A stretch of 64,000 nt of DNA from Cycas panzhihuaensis (taxonomy: Eukaryota > Cycadophyta). Position 1 is the stretch's first letter; every line of letters begins with the position of its first letter. The position numbers and the translations under genes were made by a program. Location: contig CM041465.1 of NCBI GenBank assembly GCA_023213395.1, positions 71,679,741-71,743,740 on the forward strand, in the 5' to 3' direction. Of this stretch, positions 35,362-45,767 are shown piece by piece. The notes under the pieces are model-generated. The model made no database searches. It was not told where the DNA came from and saw nothing but the letters and a program-made list of their open reading frames with translations.

Positions 35362-36536
35362 CTAGGATTCCCTCTCTGCATTAATTGTCTCTATATTCTT
35401 TGATGTGATTTCTGAAGTTTCTTTAACTAGAAACCGAAGTTGAACTAACCTTTTTGGACTTTCTTTTATCAGTTGTACTTTTGTGCTTTTAAGATGTTCA
35501 TGTTCATCAGAAACAACATCTCTGCTAATATAGACCTTATTTGTTTTAAGGTCTATACATTTATAAGCCTTAGAATTTTTGTTATAACCTACCATAATAC
35601 ATTCTATGCTTTTGGAATCTAATTTAGTCCTCTTTTTATCTAGGATATGGACAAAGGCTTTACAACAAAAAATTCTTAGGTTACTTACATTCGGTTTGAT
35701 GTTTGTCCAAACTTCTTCTAGAATAATATGGTCCAATATTCTTGTAGGACTCTTGTTTATTAGATATACAACTGTGTTGACGGCTTCTGCCTAGTAAACT
35801 TTAAAATTTGACTTTGTTCGATCATGCATCTTACCATCTCCATGATTGTCCTGTTCATTCGTTCAATGACTCCATTTGATTGAGGAGTGTAAGGAGTAGT
35901 TAATTGTATTTTGATCCCATGAGTTTTGCAAAAGTGATGAAAATCACTTGATATGTATTTGCTTCCACCATTGGACTAGATACATTTTATTTTTGTTCCA
36001 GATTCTAATTCGACTTCTACTTTAAATTCTTTAAATTTTTCAAAAACATCAGATTTATTGTACAAAAAATAAATCCAAGTTTTTCTAGAGAAGTCATCAA
36101 TAAAGGACAAAAAATATCTTACACCATTAATGGAGCATGGTGTAAAAGGGTAGCAGAGATCAGTGTGAACCAACTCTAGCTTATTTTGACCTTTCCATTC
36201 ACTGGCTTTGAAAGGAAGCCGATGTTGTTTTCCTAAGATGCAAATTTTGCAGTTAAGATGTTGGAAGGAGATATCTGGAAGACCATCAACCATTGTAAAT
36301 TTTTTTAATTGCAACAATCTATCAGAGAAGATGTGCCTATACTTCAAATGCCATAATTTATTAACATCATTGCTAACCATAGTACTTGTTTTTTCATTGT
36401 TATTAACCGGTTTTGAAAGTAACTTATATAGATTGTTACTTTCAATACCTTTGGCAACCATCATACCTCCATTTTTCATATCTAAAATATAGCAAAAACT
36501 ATTCTCATCAAACATAATTCTCAACTTATTTTTCAT
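35362..36536 (-). pseudogene. E6 gag-pre-integrase and integrase
   Basis: 36536-35976 (186 codons) is open and has LWHLKYRHIFSDRL with CKICILGKQH (His/Cys zinc site), ELVHTDLCYPF (first catalytic Asp) and FIDDFSRKTWIYFLYNKSD. After a stop at the SNGG position, 35975-35740 gives YTPQSNGVIERMNRTIMEM with the catalytic Glu. 35736-35362 gives the C-terminal part (EEVWTNIKPNVSNLRIF and an SRDVV segment). One stop and one frameshift break an otherwise complete integrase. Confidence 0.92.
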
Positions 36537-37050
36537 AAGTTGAGAAATAGAAAGGAGATTCTTTTTAGACCTGGAACAAACAAGACATTACCAATTCTTT
36601 TAATTCCCTCTTTTATTTCGATGGCAATGGTGCAAATTCCTTCAATGTGCAAGGGTTGTTTATCTCCAAGTTCAACAGATTTATGAGAAACAAATGGTTT
36701 TAATGATTCAAACTAGTCTTTTCTTCCAGTCATATGTCTGGATGCCCCTGAATCAATGTACTCGATTTCTTCATCATTGAGACAAGCAGTGAGGGCTGCA
36801 AGGAATGTCGTTTCTTTCTCATCATCATCATCTTGCTCTTTATTGAAGTTTCTAGCAAGTTGCTTGCCTTTATTAATTTCAGCTCTCCTTTAAAGACATT
36901 AGTAAGGATAATGTCCTGATCTGCCACAATGATAACATACATCGAAGACCTTGCAATTGCTAGAATAGTGGCCAAGTTTACCACAGTTAAAGCAAACTCT
37001 AACCTCTCTGGGAGGTATATTGCAACCTCTTCCGCAAGTGTCATGACTTC
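36537..37050 (-). pseudogene. E6 zinc knuckles and aspartic protease
   Basis: Reading right to left in the frame next to 37044-36730: CFNCGKLGHYSSNC and, after a short spacer, CYHCGRSGHYPY-stop-C, two C-x2-C-x4-H-x4-C knuckles. Then comes a run of Asp, followed by YIDSGASRHMTGRKD, the copia protease active site (DSGA), at about 36765-36720, and the VLFVPGLK(R) block near 36580. Confidence 0.88.
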
Positions 37051-37750
37051 TTCCTTGGGTCATGCTTCTTGATTTGGATGTTCTGCCATGTCCTCAAGAC
37101 TGACCCTTGCTTCTGGGTCCTAAATGGAGTTTGGACACAAAAGCGTCTTCAATTTCTGTTGTATCCTCATACCACTTATTTCTTTACTCTTGTCTGAGTA
37201 GGAGACTTGTCAAGGTATCAAGGGTCATCATTGATTTGCTCATTAATAGTGATAGTATTAATTGTGACATCAAAGGACTTGCGTTGTTTGCTTGCAATCA
37301 TCTCGACCAACACTTGTTCCTCTATTTTGGTGCCTGTACTTGCTAGATTATTCCTAATGAAGGTGACTTTGTGGAGAAATTCAGAGATAGTTTTAGAATC
37401 TTTCATACGCAATTTAAATAGATCTTCTTTGAGAGCTATGATATGAGCCTTATTTTTTTGACCATGCAAATTTTTAAAAAATTGCCACATTTTTTAAGAG
37501 GAATTTAAATTTTTAACACAGACCAAAAGTGAATATGAAGTGAAGAGTTTCAAAGTGATTAGTCTAGCATTATCTCTTTCCTACCAGTTGGGATAATCCA
37601 AATCATCTTCATCTGGTTTTGGTTCTCTACCTATAGCAATTCTCTAGCCATTTTTTGCCCTAAAAATGTCTCTATTTTTATCTTCCAAATATGATAATTC
37701 TCGGAAGTCAGTTTGTCTTGATTTAACAGAGCCAGAATAGATGATGCCAT
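37051..37750 (-). pseudogene. E6 gag
   Basis: The start codon (reverse complement of CAT at 37748-37750) gives MASSILALLNQDKLTSENYH, then IWKIKIE, a common copia gag start. 37490-37218 (90 codons) reads MWQFFKNLHGQKNK, LKEDLFKLRMKDSKTISEFL and FIRNNLASTGTKIEEQVLVE, the UBN2 core. A few stops separate the two. Confidence 0.88.
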
Positions 37751-38440
37751 TCCTAAATTGATGAAAAAATGAGATTCAAAGGATTGTAACCAGGTCTGTC
37801 TGTACAATTGTATGGATTTCTATACGATACCAAAGTTATACGGAAGAGATAAAAAGTAGCCCTAACTTCAAGAGGATGAAAATGGGTATCCAGAAATACA
37901 AATATTTTTCTGAGTTCACTCTGGTCTGAGAGAAAAGCGATGAGAAAGTTGGAAAAACACGCGACTAGGGTTTGACGTTTTTGATGAAAAAGTCCACAAA
38001 AAATCAGAAATAATCTAGCAAAATCTGTGTCACATCCTTCGACCTTGACTTAGATAGAGATTTGATATGATAAACACCAAATTTAAGAAGAAAATCCTCA
38101 AGAAATTAAGTGATTTAACCTCAAATCCGTGCGCCTGAAGAGGAGGTCGAAAGTCCCTCGAAATGAGCTCAGATCAATTTGACGCAGAGGCAAAAATTAT
38201 TGAGGAGGCCAAGATCTACAAATTGGGAAATTTTGAGGCGATTCTGACAACTTCAATTTTAGAGGTCTGTACAATCGTACAGATCTGTACACAATCCATA
38301 TACAGAGGTTTTTGAAATTATCTTTCACGATTAGAAGACCCAATTTTCTTCTTGATGATGATCTCCTCTTTGACTCCAGATGTGTTACAAAATTTCTTCT
38401 TGTAGATCAAGAGAATACTTTAGCCAGGCAAAGTGTTCCT
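37751..38440 (-). other. E6 untranslated leader with two copies of a near-palindrome
   Basis: About 690 bp between gag and the primer site. TCTGTACAATCGTACAGA (38266-38283) is a 7-bp inverted repeat with a 4-base loop. A degenerate copy, TCTGTACAATTGTATGGA, is at 37799-37816 beside the gag start. No ORF of note. Confidence 0.6.
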
Positions 38441-38452
38441 ACTCTGATACCA
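38441..38452 (-). promoter_or_regulatory. E6 primer-binding site
   Basis: Plus strand ACTCTGATACCA; on the element strand TGGTATCAGAGT, Met-tRNA type. Confidence 0.9.
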
Positions 38453-38646
38453 TGTAGAGCAAGTACAAAATCTGAATCTCCTTCAGAGGTGATTGTATTA
38501 GATACAACAAGTATATTTGTAGATGAAGTACAATGTAACTGACATACAAGATGACGACATGTGTCATACACTTATGACCAAATATGAAAAGAGGGAATGT
38601 GTCCCTTAATGTATAGAAGTCCTAGGTGAAACATTATAATCTAACA
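38453..38646 (-). repeat. E6 5' LTR (right copy)
   Basis: Starts TGTAGAGC, ends TCTAACA, followed by the duplicated CATTC. Confidence 0.95.
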
Positions 38647-38651
38647 CATTC

Positions 38652-39130
38652 ACTTGGTTCTTGGATACAAGGGGACTTTTCAACAATTACAAATTACATC
38701 TTTTCTCTTATCAATTTGAGTTGCATTGACCATCGAGCAGGATTCATTTTGGTGAGTAGTGGCAAGGGGGATATCATCTAGCTTGTGTAAACCACCATCT
38801 TCATGTCTTGTGACCACAAGTTTACCGGTTGCATGATTTGTAATTTCATAAATGCCCTGGCTAAAGAGGACATCTAGATTCTGTTATCAATCTAGCTAAT
38901 GGAGAACAAGTTCATCTTCATTCCTAAAACAAGGAACACATTGTTGATATGGTATCTGATGTTGGAATATTTTAATGCTATTGGAGCCCTACTAATTTTG
39001 GTCACATTATACATCAAATTATCACAAAATGTAACTGTATGAGTGCTTATTGGGTAGGTTTCTTCCAACATCTTTTCTAAATCAATCATGTGTTTAGTTG
39101 CACCCAAGTCAAGGAGCCAAGAATTTTCAT
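38652..39130 (-). pseudogene. E4 pre-integrase (right half) and protease
   Basis: 39107-38892 reads GATKHMIDLEKMLEETYPIS, the residues following the D-S of a copia protease (DSGA-x-x-HM), and VFLVLGMKMNLFSIS, the end of the domain. 38890-38652 holds the beginning of the pre-integrase domain in broken frames; its partner is 28461-28712. Confidence 0.8.
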
Positions 39131-40459
39131 CAAGTTGAGAAGATATAACTGCAAAGAATAAATTGTGGGAGGAGGAATCTTGGTTGTCTCCTACATTGCC
39201 TCCTTGTTGCTGATTGTTTTGTTGGTTCCTTTGTTTTTCGTTGGGGAATCACTGCATGTTCTGTGGTATTTGACTTTGAGTAGGTCTGGATTTCAATTCT
39301 GTTGGTAGAATTGTCCTTGTGGTTGGAATGATAGCCCTCCTTATAGATAAATAGGGCCACCTTGTTGGAAATAGGGGATTTTTGTTGTAAAATAGGGCCT
39401 CCTTGTTATCAGAAAAGGGCTCCCTATGGAGGGCATGGTCCTCCTTGTTGATAGCTTTGTCTTTGTTGCTAGTAACTTGGACCACCTTGTTGATAAAAGG
39501 CTACTACCTGTTGATACAATGGGGTTGTTGGTTGATAATATCGTACAGCTTGTTGGAAGTTAGGCCTATAAGATTGGCTCCCTTGATTTTGCAAGAGTTG
39601 TAAATCAGTTTGACGTCTCCTGCATTCAACAGTGAGGTGTCCTATTTTTTCATAGTAAAAGTAGGTGGCATTTGGTCTACTCTGTTGGTTCTTTTATGGT
39701 TGAGATTGTAGTTGTTGTTGGGGTTGTTGTCGGTGCTGACTTAGATTGGAGGAGGTGCCAACTGGTTGTTACTATTGCTAAGTTGGCTATTGATGTGGCT
39801 CTTAAGTGATGTTGAGAGAGTCTAATTGTTAAGCAAGGTTTTGGAGTTAACTTGGTTGCTGAGTTATTCTTTGTATAGTCTTGCCTTTTTCTAAGTTATG
39901 GATTACAAAGGTAGGGGCAGAGTAAAAAATAGATATAACCCCAAGTCAATTGAAAATGTTCTCTTCTCGTAACAAGAGCTCCTCAAAGGTGATGAAGTTC
40001 ATTTTTGAATAATTTTTATGAAGTTTAGAGACAAAATTATTATATTCTATGGGAAAAGTGTTTAGGATATTAGATATGAGGTCATGATATGAAGGTGGTT
40101 CACCTAGGATTATCAATTGGTTCCTAATAGTCTTTACTTCAATCAAGTGGGCTATGATAATGCTTGTAAAAGGGATGGCAAAGAGGCAAGCTTTAAGGGT
40201 CAAGGACCTAGATTCATCCTTTCTCTCATAAAGAGCACAAAGAATGGTCCATGCCTCATAAGATGTTTCAATTATTTCTATGTTTTGATCCACTTGGTCT
40301 TCGACCGCCAAGTGGATGAAGGACAAAGCAATATTATCCTTAGCTTTAAAGCTAGCCAAGGTTATAGGATCAGGAGGAATTAAGGTATTAGGGTTGTTGG
40401 GGTCTTGAGTTGGTCTAGGAAGGGGTAGGTTTCCATTGCCATAAGCCTAAAAGTCATTC
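39131..40459 (-). pseudogene. E4 gag with Gln/Tyr-rich C-terminus and partial zinc knuckle
   Basis: 40359-39946 (137 codons) is an intact gag core: ALSFIHLAVEDQVDQNIEI, YEAWTILCALYERKDESRS and FPIEYNNFVSKLHKNYSKM. The likely start is near 40459 (MNDF). Downstream (about 39650-39590) YYEKIGHLTVEC is a zinc knuckle that has lost its first two Cys. 39600-39130 is a Gln/Asn/Pro-rich low-complexity segment before the protease, seen in several shifted frames. Confidence 0.8.
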
Positions 40460-40561
40460 ATGATAAGTAGATTTTTTACTTATTTTTTCTATGATATAAA
40501 ATAGTTGATACCATTTAGTTTAACTGTGTTGGATAATAACATTTGTGATGCTATTTTTCTA

Positions 40562-40592
<31 letters not shown>

Positions 40593-42530
40593 GTCTTTAG
40601 ATTTTATGTGCTTGTGAACTAATCTACCTAAGATGTTGCTAATCTAGAATTCTAAGTTTTAAGAATCTATAAAAAAGTTCTTAGTTACTATTCTGCCTAT
40701 TAGCACATGCCCACAAGTGGCAAACCAGGGATCTTATATACTTGTACATGAGCTCAAGGTTCTATATATCTCAATACACGTGGTGCAATGAATGTCTAAG
40801 AACTCCCTGATTTGTTTTTCCACCTGCGCCAAACTTATGTCTAGCAACAGATCTAGCGGTAAAAACTTAACTAACTAAGGTACTCACCCTCTTCGGGTCT
40901 AGCCTGGTCTCCAAACTTTAATAGAAATATTCCCACCTCAGCTTGCCACCTATTACACCTTATAGCCAATGGTTTTCTCAACAAAGTAGAGTATACCAAT
41001 GGCGTGTACGGGATGGTAACTTCAGGGTCCTAACCGTTTCCCTTGCAAGATTGGTATAAAGAGGTTAATTTGGGAGTTATCTTTTTAATATGATAATATT
41101 GATTTTATGAAGTGAGTTATTATAAGTAAAGTTTTTTTTTTAACAAAATAACTAAAATATGAAATGGAAATAAAAGAAATTAATGAAGAAGGAAGGATTT
41201 AGAGTGCTCTTGAGTGAGCTTGCACAAGAGAGATCCACTTCAATCTTTCAAGAGTGACACCTATAAAAGACCAACGCCATGCACTTTGTTAACCAGAAAA
41301 AATAGAATAAAACAGCTGACAAAAGGTTAACAATAGCTTAAAGCAGCAAAAGAACTTTTGAAAAACTAAATTTAGCCTTTAAAGAGTGAAAAAAAAGTGT
41401 GAAGATGCTCAAACACCAAGCTCTACTTTGGTAGCTTATAACTTTAGCAAAACAACTTCAAATGTAGCTCAATCTGATTCCAAATTGTAGCCCTCTGAAT
41501 TCTCTTTCCAACAGTTCAAACAGTTAAAAAATCGAACACTTGGTTGCAAAGTTATGGCCAAAATAGTGGAGGTACCTTGTTATGAGAAAAAACTTAAGAG
41601 GGACGAGCTTAAGCCCCTTTAGAAATTAGCCCCTAGTTGCCTGCAGACTACATAAAACCACTTGTTGATGCAGCTAGGGGGTTTGTGGACTAGAAATCTT
41701 ATAAAAAACAATCTAAACTTTTTCATTATGCAAAAATAATTCAAAATGGCATAAAGTCTTTTGAAGTTTGCCCTATTAAGTGAAGGCCATGGTCATATGA
41801 GTGTTCAAATGACTAAATCAAAGGGGCTAGCCACTAGATTTCAGTGAAAAACGAAATGTAACTTGATTTAAATCACTAAAGTTCAAATCTTATTGAAAGA
41901 ATATAAAAAATTTTGAGAAAATATAAGTCGTGGAGGTCTCGCGACCTGCGTACGACTTTAGACAGCCTGCGTAAAGGAACGAAGGCCTGGAACACAGCGT
42001 AAACCCAATATTACAATATGAAATCACCAAAGGGGGGACAAAGAGCCCAAAGGAAGCTAATAGATGGTGGTTTTTCAGAAAAAGAGCTTTGGACGAATAT
42101 AAACGAGTTACGGAGAGCAAGGGGCCTGTGTGAGCTAGACAAGCTAGAAACGAGCTTTGGACTGCATAAAACTCATTTGAATAGACTCCAACAGGCTAAG
42201 AATGAGTCTAGATAACCACCAGAGAGAGATATTGTTCCAACAGGCGTATACGTCTCAATCTATGGTTGAAATGGCTTGGAAACAAACCTTTTTCACGGTT
42301 ATTTACTCAAAAACGAAACCCTGACCACATATGGTTATAAACAAATTGAGTATCAGTTGTATAGGGTTGATATATGTTGAAAATGGTCTGCATTTCATGT
42401 TAATATTGTAGTATGCACTAACAACTACAAGCAAAATAAAGAAATGAGTCGAAACATGGTGTCATTATGAGGGAATGGGTCTCCGTTTTCTAATATTTTC
42501 TAAAAAATCTTCAAGTCAAACCACAAACTA
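40460..42530 (-). other. E4 untranslated leader
   Basis: 2 kb. It starts with a T26 run (about 40567-40592, A-run on the element strand). 40660-41640 aligns with the E2 leader (16430-17460), so the two families share a leader although their LTRs are different. Short frames at 41890-42215 on both strands are not recognised. Confidence 0.65.
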
Positions 42531-42542
42531 GCTCTGAAAGCA
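42531..42542 (-). promoter_or_regulatory. E4 primer-binding site, atypical
   Basis: Plus strand GCTCTGAAAGCA abuts the right LTR; the element strand is TGCTTTCAGAGC. Compared with the Met-tRNA-type TGGTATCAGAGC it differs at three positions in the 5' half. Either a mutated site or one for another primer. Confidence 0.6.
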
Positions 42543-42943
42543 TGCTAAAAACCTCCAAGATCTAGAAATCATGTGCTACTGATCAAATATCAAACTATAT
42601 TATCAAAATAATGCAATACACAAGCAAAATAAGAGCATAACAACGATAGATCAAAGTGTACGGGTGAATTGGTCACCATGTGAGGCTCAATTTGGGTAGA
42701 GCTTCCACATATAATTCAAAATCATATACGAAAGAATGATGCAGGGCTTAATTTATAAGCAACCTGTCAATATTTTCAATAATACAATTGGCCGACTAAG
42801 CGGCACATGCGGCATACCCGACCTGATTATCAAACATAATTAATTTAACAATGTGGATTGCCTTAGGGTACAAAATACATATGATGTATATAAAATTAAT
42901 ATATATTACAAAGAAATAAGGGTGATATTACAAAGTTTTAACA
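42543..42943 (-). repeat. E4 5' LTR (right copy)
   Basis: 401 bp, followed by the duplicated ATCAT (42944-42948). Confidence 0.92.
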
Positions 42944-42948
42944 ATCAT

Positions 42949-43114
42949 TTTTTGACATTATTTTTTAGAAAGTGATTTTTTAATTTAATTCAATTGGAAT
43001 AAAATTTGGATTTTGCATATTTGAATTAAAGATAAAGCAGATTGAATTATTTTTGTAAGGTCATTTTTAGAATCAATTAGTTTGAAATGTAATTTGAAGT
43101 CTGCTAGCCCCGTA
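42949..43114 (+). other. X internal remnant between E4 and E7
   Basis: 166 bp of AT-rich X sequence; continues at 50249. Confidence 0.6.
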
Positions 43115-43119
43115 GCGGT

Positions 43120-43565
43120 TGTTAGAAGTATTAATGTCACTTTTATGTTATTATTAAGTTATTATTTAAGTCACATGTATAATTTCTGATTTAAGTGATT
43201 CTAAAGTTAAATGTTTAGAGTTTTATTAAATTATTATGTGGAAGGTCGTTGAAATGCGCAACCGCCCATTTCAACGAACCTTTCTTGGTATTAATACTTC
43301 TCCTAGATTCAAAGAGATGGTTCCAAGAATCTAGGAGGCTATCCAAAAGCCGGTTTCAAGGCTGGTTTTGTCTTTCATAGGTAGTTTTAATTATGGTTTA
43401 TGCATAGCTTTTCTTCTTAATAAAATTCTAGATTTAAGAGGTGGTTTTTCTTTCCCAGAAGGGGTTTTCCACCTATCAACCCTATGTACATGTGCAATGT
43501 CTCTTTCTCTTGTATCTTTTCTATTCCTGTGATGTTATGACTTTGTACATGTGCCTATTCTATCA
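43120..43565 (+). repeat. E7 5' LTR
   Basis: Starts TGTTAGAAGTATTAATG, ends TTCTATCA. It shares only its first few bases with the X LTR. Confidence 0.95.
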
Positions 43566-43578
43566 TGGTATCAGAGCC
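43566..43578 (+). promoter_or_regulatory. E7 primer-binding site, also coding on the opposite strand
   Basis: TGGTATCAGAGCC, directly after the LTR, complementary to Met-tRNA. Read on the minus strand it gives A-L-I-P codons that continue the permease frame. Confidence 0.92.
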
Positions 43579-44215
43579 ATAAGAACAAAAATGCCCAAAA
43601 CATTCCATGTAGCAGCTAGTGTTCCAAAGAATGATAGCCAACTGATGAGAAGGCTGTTTAGAATTGCATGAATTAAAAGGATTCCCCCATAGAGAGCTAT
43701 GACCACATACTTGGAAGCCTCGTATCCACCGCCATTAATGCCCCCTGTAATGAGTAGAATAATTACTTGAAGCAATTGCGCGAGAGAAAAGTCCACACTT
43801 GTGGTGATTGCCCACTAGCCAACTATGTTAAACCAACCTGTTATCCACGCAGCGAACGGTCCCCATTCTTTACCAGAAAGTTTGGCACTCCAATAGTAGA
43901 GACCTCCGGAAGTCGAATAGGAACAACAAATTTCAGCCATGGAGAGACCAACAAACAAAGTGAAGAAACCAACAATCATCCATCTGTATACCATGGTGAC
44001 TGGACCTTTCGTATATCGGTCAGAACAGACATTATAGAAAATGAGAAGGCAAAGTTTTCCAGTACCGAAAGATCACGCTTAAGCTCTTGTTTGTAGCCGA
44101 GCTCATGTAGACGATTGTGTCCAAAGTCTGCCGGGATCCGATTGCCAGAAGATTTATTCCGTATGTTGATGCCATCCTTCTCTAAGCTGTTAGGAGAATC
44201 GACTTGCCAACCCAT
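43566..44215 (-). pseudogene. Captured N-terminal fragment of a BAT1-like amino-acid permease, antisense in E7
   Basis: From a reverse-complement ATG at 44215: NRLHELGYKQELKRDLSVLE, NFAFSFSIMSVLTDI; after a frameshift and a short deletion: WMIVGFFTLFVGLSMAEIC, TSGGLYYWSAKLSGKEWGPF, AAWITGWFNIVG-stop-WAI. Then, in the open frame 43796-43563, VDFSLAQLLQVIILLITGG, GGYEASKYVVIALYGGILL and NVLGIFVLMALIP. This is the N-terminal domain, about four transmembrane segments, of the plant bidirectional amino-acid/GABA transporter family (APC superfamily). No intron interrupts about 215 codons, so an mRNA origin is likely. It is truncated, frameshifted and not functional. Confidence 0.88.
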
Positions 44216-44530
44216 GAAAGAGAGAGCATGAAACGCAGAGAATCATTTCTTCCCGCTCAACAACAGTTGCTTGGATTACCAGTCTTGCTAATCGCAAGAA
44301 TTGGAATCAAGATGTGGATTCTCCTCGTCTTTTCGGGAGGAAATCAACAGATGAGTTGTTTCCTTTGACATTTACGCTCAATGCCAACCCCCAACAAACC
44401 AAAAACCCAACAACAGAAACTTCCGAAATAGCGGAGATAATCGCTCTGCCGCCATTGCTGTAACGCTCTAGACCTTCGACGTCGTCGCGTGGAGAGAAGG
44501 GCGAAAATGAGGTAGGGTTTCAAGGTATTA
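44216..44530 (-). pseudogene. Probable 5' UTR or upstream part of the captured permease transcript
   Basis: Directly upstream of the permease ATG, noticeably richer in G and C and in CpG than the surrounding element (for example GACGTCGTCGCGTGG near 44480), with no similarity to other leaders here. Best explained as host 5' UTR captured with the coding part; the right edge is a guess from the base-composition change. Confidence 0.5.
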
Positions 44531-45767
44531 ACCCCCGGACCTCAATCTTTTTCAATTCTAGTTTTCTTTAATGAATCGAAACCTGTCGTCGGGTTCGCAT
44601 TCCAAACGATTTTATGAATTGAAACCTTCCATCAGGTCTATTCAATTCTAGTTTTCTATTAGTTACATTTCAAAAATTCTAGTTTTCATTGGTAGAGGCT
44701 TTAATAGAAATATATATATTTCCACTTTCTTTAATATTGCAAATAAGTTTGATAATTTAATAAGTATAATTTCATTGGTTTCAAGTTGGATTTTATATGT
44801 TTCTTCCAGTTTATAATGCACATACACACAAGTAGATATTTCTAATGGTCTGTTATAGGTTTAGCATGAGAAATTTGAGGAGTTTGCTACAAATTTGATG
44901 CTTAATTTATGAGTTTGATTAGTCACACTTCTATTAGTTACTTTCAACATTTCTTTCCATTATATCTATTGCTTATATAAGGTGCCCATTTTGACCTCAT
45001 ATCATTCTCCATAAACTTTAGCATATCATATACATTATTTCTCAAGATTGCTCTAGTGTAACCATTAATTTGCTTAACTTTTTGAGATTCTTTTGCTTAT
45101 ATTTTGATACTATTTCAATTATCATCTACTCTATAATGGTGTTATGTGGATTACATTTGTAGTTTTGTCAAAAATTCTCTATATCTAGTATAAATACTAC
45201 TAAAATTTTCATAAGTCTAACAATTTTAACTGGGAAAATTTCATGTGTTACATAAATATGTTTTATGTCTTATAGCTTTTAGTGAATGCTATTCTCACAT
45301 CTTTTACAAGATTTCTTCAAGGTACCACAAGCATGCTACAAATTTCATCATGTGGTTGGTAAACATTATTGAGGTACATTTAATTATCATTTTAAAGACA
45401 TTAAAATAAATAAATACTCAGGTTTTTTTTTTTTTTTAGAATTACTATATTCTCAGCCTTATTTGCTAATCAACAATAGTAAAATATAGGAATTTGAACA
45501 CTTATTTTTAAGGGGAACTATTTATTTTTTAATTAAGGAGGATAATTTCTTTAAGAGGGACTATTTTTCTAAGAGGAATTATTTATTTAGCAACATGTGA
45601 CTTTTAATTAAGGAAAAACCCAGTAATACATGCTACAATGCTTTCTTTTTCATTCTTTAATCATGCATGTTAAAATGTTAATTTGATGATTAGTAATCTT
45701 ACTAAGTGATTATTTTTCACCTACCATTAAATCCTTCAATTTTCAATCAAACTTGATAATTTCCAAT
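44531..45767 (+). other. E7 leader proper
   Basis: 1.2 kb AT-rich leader between host fragment and gag, without recognised genes. A repeated TTCAATTCTAGTTTTC block occurs at about 44549 and 44640. Confidence 0.5.

Larger units (their letters stand above)
33460..38646 (-). mobile_element. E6: near-complete Ty1/copia element
   Basis: Short LTRs of 194 bp (33460-33653 and 38453-38646), perfect target duplication CATTC (33455-33459 and 38647-38651), primer site at 38441-38452 and purine-tract complement at 33654-33666. It is 5.2 kb with the full copia order on the minus strand, the most complete pol here. LTRs differ at about 22 of 194 positions by hand count, so it is not recent. The RT catalytic site is destroyed. 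Confidence 0.95.
25544..42943 (-). mobile_element. E4: Ty1/copia element inserted in X, containing E5 and E6
   Basis: LTRs 25544-25938 and 42543-42943 have the same orientation; a perfect target duplication ATCAT sits at 25539-25543 and 42944-42948. The minus strand holds RNase H, RT, integrase, split pre-integrase, protease and gag in order. The pyrimidine run CCCTCCCTTA after 25938 is the complement of the purine tract. The primer site is unusual (see 42531). Without E5 and E6 the element is about 7.5 kb. Confidence 0.93.

Noticed and set aside
43563-43796. A small functional membrane protein on the minus strand
   Set aside because: It is an internal part of the permease fragment; the frame ends in the LTR border of E7.
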